NCBI GenBank assembly: GCA_948474755.1
Contig: CAOLHI010001823.1
Span: 186,001-250,000 of the forward strand
Direction of reading: 5' to 3'
Length of the DNA: 64,000 nucleotides
Origin: Ctenosaura bakeri
Lineage: Eukaryota; Chordata; Lepidosauria; Squamata; Iguanidae
The translations under genes were made by a program, and so were the position numbers. The notes below the pieces were generated by a model, which saw only the letters and a list, made by a program, of their open reading frames with translations, was not told the origin of the DNA and ran no database searches. Below, piece after piece: positions 57,901 to 64,000 of the stretch; position 1 is the stretch's first letter, and the number at the start of each line of letters is the position of its first letter.

Positions 57901-57902
57901 AG
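49646..57902 (+). CDS. AIP: AIP (aryl hydrocarbon receptor-interacting protein), complete, six coding exons
   Basis: Exons 49646-49744, 52574-52753, 53546-53734, 54183-54359, 55708-55849 and 57697-57902 join in frame to 330 residues plus TAG, the usual vertebrate length. The order is: N-terminal FKBP-like PPIase domain (about 10-165: [44 protein letters not shown]), linker, and three TPR units (about 180-300: [60 protein letters not shown]). A C-terminal helix follows, ending FKGIFSQ. AIP is a cytosolic HSP90 co-chaperone that stabilises AhR; the TPR domain binds the HSP90 EEVD tail and the last helix is needed for client binding. The Arg equivalent to human R304 is conserved in [12 protein letters not shown]. 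All splice sites are canonical and the copy appears functional. Confidence 0.98.
50231..50325. repeat. Half foldback MITE in AIP intron 1
   Basis: GGCCGTTTCCGCACTAGGCA, TAGCGCTATTATTCCACTTT and CTGTGGAATCCTGGGAGTTG form the left arm; the right arm is missing after GGGCCGGCCTGAGG. Confidence 0.75.
50551..50714. mobile_element. Complete foldback MITE with near-perfect 70-bp arms
   Basis: The left arm 50551-50620 starts GGCCATTTCCGCACT and ends CCTGGGGTTT. The right arm 50645-50714 is its reverse complement with two mismatches in 70. A 24-base GC-rich loop (50621-50644) contains GGCCGGCC. No clear target duplication was seen by eye. It is non-coding. Confidence 0.88.
50989..51015. repeat. (CA)n microsatellite
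   Basis: About 13 CA units in AIP intron 1. Confidence 0.9.
51065..51275 (+). repeat. CORE/MIR-like SINE in AIP intron 1
   Basis: It has CACGACCCAGGACAAGTCAC, TCTCTCAGCCTAAGAGAAAG and AAATCTTGCCAAGAAAACCC, then GGAGGTGACTTGGAGGCACA and an ACAGCAATAACAACAA tail. This is the best-preserved copy of the family in the window, though its tRNA head is degenerate. Confidence 0.72.
51780..52025 (+). repeat. LINE/SINE 3' end with (GAT)n microsatellite tail
   Basis: TTAATTTGTAAGCTACCTTA, then GTCAGGTATAAAATGATG, resembles the conserved 3' terminus of squamate L2-like elements. It passes straight into about 14 GAT units (51952-51993), then AATAAT/AGTAAT variants. Confidence 0.65.
52574..52753 (+). CDS. 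AIP: AIP coding exon 2
   Basis: 180 bases, phase 0/0, acceptor TTTCAG and donor GTAATC. Holds the PPIase-like core [27 protein letters not shown] and [12 protein letters not shown]. Confidence 0.98.
53546..53734 (+). CDS. AIP: AIP coding exon 3
   Basis: 189 bases, phase 0/0, acceptor TTGCAG and donor GTGAGT. Encodes [35 protein letters not shown] and [13 protein letters not shown]. Confidence 0.98.
53735..54182. other. AIP: AIP intron 3
   Basis: 448 bases between GTGAGT and CCTAG; nothing recognised. Confidence 0.7.
54183..54359 (+). CDS. AIP: AIP coding exon 4
   Basis: 177 bases, phase 0/0, acceptor CCTAG and donor GTGACT. Linker [20 protein letters not shown] and the first TPR helix pair, ending CLKNLQMK. 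Confidence 0.98.
54360..55707. other. AIP: AIP intron 4
   Basis: 1.35 kb. It contains the long palindrome at 55133-55218 and a diffuse foldback near 54910-55035. No coding signal. Confidence 0.65.
55133..55218. repeat. 86-bp almost perfect palindrome in AIP intron 4
   Basis: The arms 55133-55175 and 55176-55218 (43 bases each) are reverse complements with one mismatch (T at 55160 against C-equivalent) and no spacer. The centre is CCCAGTTGCAACTGGG and the left arm begins TCTCTGTTCTCCATATTTC. Confidence 0.95.
55708..55849 (+). CDS. AIP: AIP coding exon 5
   Basis: 142 bases, acceptor CACAG and donor GTAAGG, splitting the next Asp codon. Encodes [20 protein letters not shown] and the second TPR, ending SSILNKYE. 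Confidence 0.98.
55850..57696. other. AIP: AIP intron 5
   Basis: 1.85 kb, containing a LINE 3' end (56225-56988). The flanking parts show nothing else except a foldback-like stretch near 57463-57560 with AGAAAAGTTACTTTTGCAGG. Confidence 0.6.
56225..56988 (+). mobile_element. Non-LTR retrotransposon 3' end with zinc-knuckle-like ORF C-terminus
   Basis: The + strand reads through [40 protein letters not shown] and [20 protein letters not shown], then a single TGA at 56545. It continues in frame [33 protein letters not shown] and a tail ending AAAIKIC with a stop at 56791-56793. The C-x-C-G...E-H-x4-C pattern is the cysteine/histidine motif near the end of many non-LTR polyproteins. A 3' UTR ends AATAAAGGTTCTATTCTATT, giving a TTCTA tail. 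Clade not determined (R1/I/CR1-like groups are candidates). The single CGA-to-TGA-like nonsense suggests moderate age. Confidence 0.7.
57697..57902 (+). CDS. AIP: AIP terminal coding exon 6
   Basis: 206 bases including TAG at 57900-57902. Third TPR and the long C-terminal helix. The third TPR reads FKRAKAH where mammals have FKRGKAH, a conservative Gly to Ala change. Confidence 0.97.
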
Positions 57903-59310
57903 CTGCTGTGCCAACTGTTGCTGCCACCCTTGCCCTCACTCGAGACAGCTCAAGCGTTGCCCGTAGTGTTCCTGGGGAAGGCGGCATCAATGGGCCTGTG
58001 TGGGTCCCTACATCTACGCAGTTCTTGTGGTGAGGGCGCTAGCCTTTCTCATCAACCGTATGTCATCTCTGTATGAATACCACCCTCTGCTACTGCCAAA
58101 GCAATTGGGAAACAGCAAGAAAGCCTTTCTGATTCATCAGGCCAAAGACAGTGTGTAAAGCTTGCTGAGAGGGTAGTTGCCAAATTTAACACGAGCCTCC
58201 CTGTTAACCCTAGAATTTGGTTCTTCCATTTGCTGCATATGGTGCCTTTTCCTCTCCTGCTCATGATGAGGGAAGCTTTACTTCCTGAGCTGGCTCAGTA
58301 TCTGAAGGGCTGCCTGCAGATGCTGGTTGTAGGCTTTGAGTTGGGTTGTAAGCCAGATTCTGCTGTTCTGGATCAGATGGGTCCTGATGTCCACAGCAGT
58401 ATTTACTGTGTCTCAGGTCTATGATGTCAGTGAGAGAAAGAGGGGAGTAACCTTCATTGCATGATGAGAGCTGTGTGAGCATCTCTGCCCCTTGCCGCTC
58501 CTGTGTGCAGTAGCGCATTGCCTCTGCCTAGGAACACGTATGGAGTCTTAATTGGTAGGGTGGTTGCCAAGTTCTGTTGTCCTTAGCTTGTTCTTGCTTT
58601 TACTTGGGTCTGTGGGATTGTCATTTGAATTCACACACAGGGAAGCTTTGATAGTGTCTTGTTCAATATAAGGTGAATAGTAGCAGCTTTGTTGAGTAGA
58701 ATTCAGCACATTTTCTCCAAGAATAGAATACACCTGGTAAAGGTGAGCTGTGCGGATAATTGGATGTTTAGCAAATGTGGATGCCTGTGCTGTGAAATCC
58801 AGGAGGTGCTTCCTAAGAGCAACTTCCCTTCAGTGTGCCCTCCTATTGCTTAAAACTTTTTAAGCTTGTTGACATGCAAATGTCAAGACTGGAAGGTAGT
58901 GCTGTATTTCATTCTTTTACCACTGTATCTACAAAATGAAACCTCTCTATGTTCACCTCCTGATACTACTTTGGGCCTTTGTGGAGAGAGGAAGGAAAGG
59001 AAAGAAGAGGCCTTGGTGTCTTGTTTGCTGGTAACTGGGCAGCCTTCAGCAGCCAAATATGAAGGCCTGATCAGGAAAAGCAACAGATGAGACTCCTTCT
59101 TTATTTCTCTGCATATAAGCTTAAAGTGCACACCATGAAAGGCGATGACAGCTTATATATATATATACATATATATTTGAGCAGCTCCCTCCAGAGCATA
59201 TTATGAATCGTATTCTCAGGTTGATTTTGTGACCCTCTTTTTCACTTTTGGCTTCTTCCTGACTCTGCATCCAGGAAGACAGTGCCTAATAAAGAGGCTT
59301 CCCTGACATT
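57903..59310 (+). other. AIP: AIP 3' UTR with polyadenylation signal at 59288-59293
   Basis: The first AATAAA after the stop is at 59288-59293 (CCTAATAAAGAGG). This gives a 3' UTR of about 1.4 kb. A TA microsatellite lies inside it at about 59153-59177. Transcript end not proven. Confidence 0.65.
59153..59177. repeat. TA-rich dinucleotide repeat
   Basis: A TATATATATATACATATATAT-type run within the presumed AIP 3' UTR. Confidence 0.85.
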
Positions 59311-59769
59311 AGTAGCTGCCTGCAGCAAGGAAGTGTCAGTGCTGGGATCATCTCAAAAGGCACTTGCAAAATGTTTCCCATATTGAGTGAGTCTATCCGC
59401 CCTAGTTACAAATAGCAAAAGATAATTGGGTGGACGTTACTTGTCTTATCATCACCTTCAGAAATTGAACACAGAGCAATGAAAGTTGCTGACAGCCCTA
59501 AGCATTCATTAAAAGGGACATTTCCTCATCCCAGTTCTCGAAGGATGCATGGTGCCTGTTGGAACAGGCTCCTGTGTGGGACTGCCCTTCTAGGTGCTGT
59601 CCTACGCACAAAAAAGGAGATCTTCTAATAAGGAAATGCCCACACTGAGTGGCTTGCTTTGCCTGCTGGTGCTGTTAAGTGTGTTTTATATGTGGAGGTG
59701 AAGAGGATGGTTCCATGCATGAGCCACCCCTCACCTGATAGGCTCCGTCTGAGATAATAAAATGCCCAG
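59311..59769. other. Sequence downstream of AIP
   Basis: No gene or repeat recognised. Confidence 0.45.
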
Positions 59770-59984
59770 GGGCCCAATCACACTCTACAATTACATCACT
59801 GTTATTTTGGTTCCAGTTGATGGAATCCTGGGATTTCTAGTTTGGTCAGAGGCACCAGAGGATCTGTCTGGCTGAGAATTCTTAATGCCCCTCCTAAACT
59901 ATCAGTACCAGAATTCTATAGAATGGAACCATAGCAGTTAAAGTAGAATGGCACGATAAATATGAAATGTGAATGGACCCCAGG
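59770..59984. mobile_element. Foldback MITE copy downstream of AIP (degenerate)
   Basis: GGGGCCCAATCACACTCTAC, TGGAATCCTGGGATTTCTAG and GCACCAGAGGATCTGTCTGG lie on the left, with CCAGAATTCTATAGAATGGA and GTGAATGGACCCC on the right. It has both arms but is more diverged than the copy at 50551. Confidence 0.7.
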
Positions 59985-62900
59985 TAGCTGTTGCCCCCGC
60001 CCCGCCTGTATCACAGAGATTCCAGATAAGTTCCAGGCCAGCTTTCAGTGCTCCATCAGTGTATTGTTTCTAGATGTCGTGCTCCACTAGGGTGTATAAG
60101 GCCTACACTGCTCTGCAACCAGGGAGAAGGAAGGAAAGTCATCCTTAGGTAAGACAAAGCTGAAGTAGTATGTGAAATAAGATGGGACCATAGGGACCAG
60201 AGAGCAAAAAGAGAGAGATGGGAATGGTACTGACCTGGACAAGGCAGAGAAAGAAAAGGAAGAGAGGGGGCTGGAAGCATTGCAAGCACCATGGTCACAA
60301 CTCCAGCTTCTTTCTAGACAGTCATGGGTGCAACCCACTCTGGATTGCTGCTCAGAGAATGGTTGAGAATGAGTAATATTAACAGTGGCCCAGCTGTCTG
60401 TCTTGTGTATAACATGTGGAAGGATGCTGAAGCATTTCCTTTTCCTAAGCAGACTGAAGTCTCTAATTTCTTGCTAGGAACAGAAAGGGAGGGTTAAGGT
60501 ACTGTCCACTTCTTGCTAAAGAACCCTATGCCTGAAGTGCCCATGCAGCAGCATCAATCTTTGGCCCAAAAGCATTGTAGCTGAAGGTGAGGGTCTGTTT
60601 TCTTACTTCAAATAACAAATGAATTTGGCTGTTTTTCCCCAGAAAGTGGTTTGGTTTGACAGGATCAAACTTTTTTTTTTTAGTAGTATGAAGCACAGTT
60701 ATGGGCAGTATCCTTCTGATTAATGCAACTCTGTGCTGTCAGTTCACCAGATTTATCACGGAGGTTGTACAATATGTTTGCAACTGGTATTCAAGTCCAT
60801 AGATTGCTTCTAGGCTAAGTAAGTTGCCTTTTGTTTCCCCTGAAGTCAGTGAAAATTAGTCATGACTAAAATTTGTATGCGTTTCAGTCTAGATCCATGA
60901 GCATACCTAAAAGATTTAGCATTTCCATTTCCTTAGTGTGTGACTCAACACTTGCTAAACCTGTGTGAGTCTCAGCTGCAGCAGGCCAAATTTTGCTCAC
61001 AATTTACTTGTGCCTTTCTTGTGAACTTTTTTGTAGAATGAACATCGCTAACTTCTAGCTGTGGAAGTCCTGGCTGTGAATATGTGTGTAGGTTCATGCA
61101 TAGAGGCACTGCAGTTAACAGATATCAGAGCCCAATACAGAAGTGTTTATCCCTCCACAGGTAGCTCTGTGGGGTTTTGTGTCTTCTTTGGACAAGTGGA
61201 TGTTGTCATTTATCTTCCCAATTCAAACTGGAGGAACCAGTTTGTCCTCCCCTATACATCTGCAGAGCAATGAATGTATTATTTATTTGCAGCATACTTC
61301 AATAAAAAAAATCCCTATCAGTCAATTTATTGTTTTTGAGGTTTTGTTTGACAGTCTTGACTGCCTTCAGCACACAAGTGCCTGTTCCATCAGTTCAGAT
61401 TTTTTTCTCCCATCACTTGCACCCCATTTTCAGCGGCAGTATGCACCAAGCAACCTGTATAGCTGGCTGCCTTGTAGCTGTTAGTGGTATCTTGTGGGAA
61501 AAGACATCTAGCATTTGCACAGCCCTGCTTGGCTGCACACACTATTACTTGGACATGGCCTTTTTGGTAATACCTGTCTCTGTCAACAAAGATGCAATAA
61601 TCCAACTAATGGCTCTTTGTCCAACCCTGTGTAGCTTTCAGACTTACTTCCCAATGTATTTAGCCTGTAATGTTCCTACCTAGAGAGAACTGAGGTGAAC
61701 AGGGAAAGTGGGCACATGGCAGAGAATACAGTGAGCATAATCTATTACTGGTTTTGACCCATTCATTTCAACTGCTCAGGTGCAGGATGATCTGCCTGTG
61801 GACTGTGCCTCCCTGTAGGTAACTACATAAGGGGTTCAAAATAAGTTTTCCCTTCAGGAAGGATGATAGGTGCAACAGGAGCAGTATGCTTCACCATTTA
61901 TAGACAAAAGCACTGAAAGAACTGTTTTTGATTTTGTTTGTATAGTCTCTGGCATAGAGCTCCCTGGATTATTTATACTTTTGGAGGTGGCTCTGTTTGT
62001 AGGTTACTTTTGAAGCCCACATTCAAATTTTCAAATTTTCTATACTGCTAAAGCCAATCAGTGGCAAAAAACAAGCTTGGCTTATTAACACTTTTTAGTA
62101 AAAAGTAAAATAACAAAGTAAAAAAAAAAGCATAAAGCAAAAATTCTTGTTTGGGTTTTTATACAGCAGTATTGTATTTTTTGCTTTTTTTATCTGTTAA
62201 CAGTAAGTAAAGAAATCAGAAACCAATTGTGGAGAGTCTGAAATTGTACTAGTGGCCTTTATGTCCTGCACCAAAATAACTTTCTATTTAAGAGTAAAAA
62301 GAAACATGCATAAAGAAAAGATGGGCCATTTGCCTTCTGTTTTATATGAAGGCCTGAACCAAGGGTATAAGCCTCAGGTTGGTTACCAGCATGGACTGAA
62401 CATTTAAGTAAGATTATTATACTTTGTTCAACTAATTTTTCTGTAGACTACCCCTTTTTTTCAACAAGGGGACACAAATTTTACAGAGGAAGAAAGTGGT
62501 TCTTTTCAATTATGAGATGATTGACATACTAGCACCAGGACACGGACCGACTAGGCTTGTCAATCAGTTCTTGTTCACAAAGCAGTTTTCTTTGCCCAGA
62601 TTCAAATGGTGGTAAATATTTATGCGCGCACACACTCTCACTTTTGGCAACTGTTATCCATATGGAAAAGACAACTTGTTTTTTTTTTAAAAAGACTTAA
62701 CGATAATGCCACAGGAAAGCCTTCGGGTACCACAAACCAAGCCTGTTAGGGAAGAACTGAGGGAAATTAATTATGCAATCCAATAATTTATTAAACCTCC
62801 ATCTTGTAAAGCCAGTTACAAAGTAAACAAAAAGAACAGAAGGAAATCTGCAATAGAATTAATGGAAGTTACATTCCCAATTGGGTTTAAGCTGCCTGCA

Positions 62901-64000
62901 GCAACCCATGAGCCAGGATGTAGAAGCAGTACAGGACCAAGGATTGGGCAAAAAGTAGGGGAGTGTATTAAGAAAGCTCTTGTCAGCACATTGGACCAAA
63001 CAGGCAACATCAAATCTGTTCTACCAGTCTCCTCTGTTTTTAAGTTCCATAACCTGGAAAAGTAGCATTTGGTGTGACCCAATCCAGCTCTTTAAGGCAA
63101 CACTTCCCTGTCAGAACAACAGAACAATGAGATGCAATTCATGTCCAGCTTGGGGAATATGATTATACAACATGCAGAGGATATTTGGGTGTAGGGATTA
63201 TGATGACATTACCAGACAGCTGCTTGAGACAGCTGTGATCCTATGATTGCATTTTGCAGTGATAAGAAGTGGGAAAGAAAGTTCCCTGCTGGAAGAATCC
63301 TCTGTAGATGACCATTCTTAGTTCAAGAAAGGTTCTTTGAGTTCTAAGGTGTTTGAATTCAGTGCTGCCTGATGGAAGGTTGGAAGAGATGGCAGATTGG
63401 TATTTCTAGCTGTAGAACAGCGATGGGCAAAGCAACCTTCCAGGTGCTGGACTGCAGTTACCATCAGCCCAAGGAAGATAGCTACTGAGGTGGAATGCTG
63501 GGAGTTGCATGCCAGCAAAATCTGTAGGGCCCTATCTGCTCACCCTTGCTGTAGAAGGAACTGAGACTCATTCCCTAGGTTTGCCTGGAATGCTGGTACC
63601 TTTGTATTATGACAGGTTCAGCTGCACATGTTCCAAAGTCAAACTACTGACATCCCAAATGAAGCAGCAAACATACAACTCAAGATGCTGAGTATGTGGA
63701 CTGTTATTCTTCATTTTAAAAAAGAAGTTCCTAGACCATAAAACTATGAAGGGCTGAGAAAAATCTCAGCAAGTATGTGTTGGGAGAACAGATTTCCACA
63801 TGTAAAGGCTGAGAGTTTAATACTTAGCTCTTTATCTGTTCCATGTCTAGCAGAAGCAGGATAAATTAAGCCAGAAAAGCAACTATCCTTATTTAGCCTA
63901 AACTACGGTATATATACATTTCTGAATTTGTATGGAAGGGTTATTCCTTTACAGCAGAATTTGGATTTTAAAAAAATGAGTGCAGAATATGAGAAACTCA
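59985..64000. other. Intergenic sequence to the end of the window
   Basis: No exon of a recognisable gene on either strand. A weak foldback (CTTCCAGGTGCTGGACTGC ... GGAATGCTGGGAGTTGCATG) lies at about 63435-63520. Confidence 0.45.

Noticed and set aside
60056..61683. Several open frames downstream of AIP, checked for a neighbouring gene such as TMEM134
   Set aside because: None showed the conserved segments of genes known to lie near AIP in mammals, and no consistent splice pattern was found.

Overview
The window is vertebrate nuclear DNA, most likely from a squamate reptile (lizard or snake). The evidence is two intron-rich genes with clear vertebrate protein homology set in repeat-dense DNA. 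The repeats are CR1, BovB/RTE-like and L1 LINEs, tRNA-derived SINEs, foldback MITEs and a DIRS-type retrotransposon, a mixture typical of squamates. The species assignment is inference. There is no prokaryotic signal, no CRISPR array and no functional RNA gene that I could support.

Layout. (1) 1-11.2 kb: the last ten coding exons and 3' UTR of MTCH2 on the + strand. MTCH2 is an SLC25-like protein of the mitochondrial outer membrane. The upstream exons lie outside the window. (2) 11.2-15.4 kb: intergenic DNA with a reversed SINE, a LINE 3' UTR and an antisense fragment resembling a glycine N-acyltransferase-like (GLYATL) exon. (3) 15.4-21.3 kb: a near full-length L1 with a twin-priming inversion, bounded by a 16-bp target-site duplication. 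(4) 21.3-26.0 kb: SINE fragments and a CR1 3' end that carries an inserted MITE. (5) 26.0-32.0 kb: a GC-rich DIRS element with gag, RT, RNase H and tyrosine-recombinase remnants, inverted terminal repeats and the diagnostic internal complementary region. (6) 32-40 kb: a tRNA-derived SINE, then a BovB/RTE-like LINE split by a second, 5'-truncated L1 with a 14-bp duplication, then an L2-like LINE fragment. (7) 40-49 kb: old decayed LINE sequence, a possible LTR and MITE pieces. (8) 49.4-59.3 kb: the complete AIP gene, six coding exons and 330 residues on the + strand, with a GC/CpG-rich promoter region. (9) 59.3-64 kb: intergenic DNA with one MITE and no recognised gene.

The two host genes have separate jobs: MTCH2 in outer-membrane protein insertion, apoptosis and lipid control, AIP as an HSP90 co-chaperone of the aryl hydrocarbon receptor. 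Nothing suggests co-regulation. Most of the DNA between them is transposon-derived. The most informative structures are the DIRS element with its circle-junction template, the L1 twin-priming inversion, a frameshifted repetitive tail in L1 ORF1, an almost perfect 86-bp palindrome in AIP intron 4, and a cluster of foldback MITEs around the AIP promoter.
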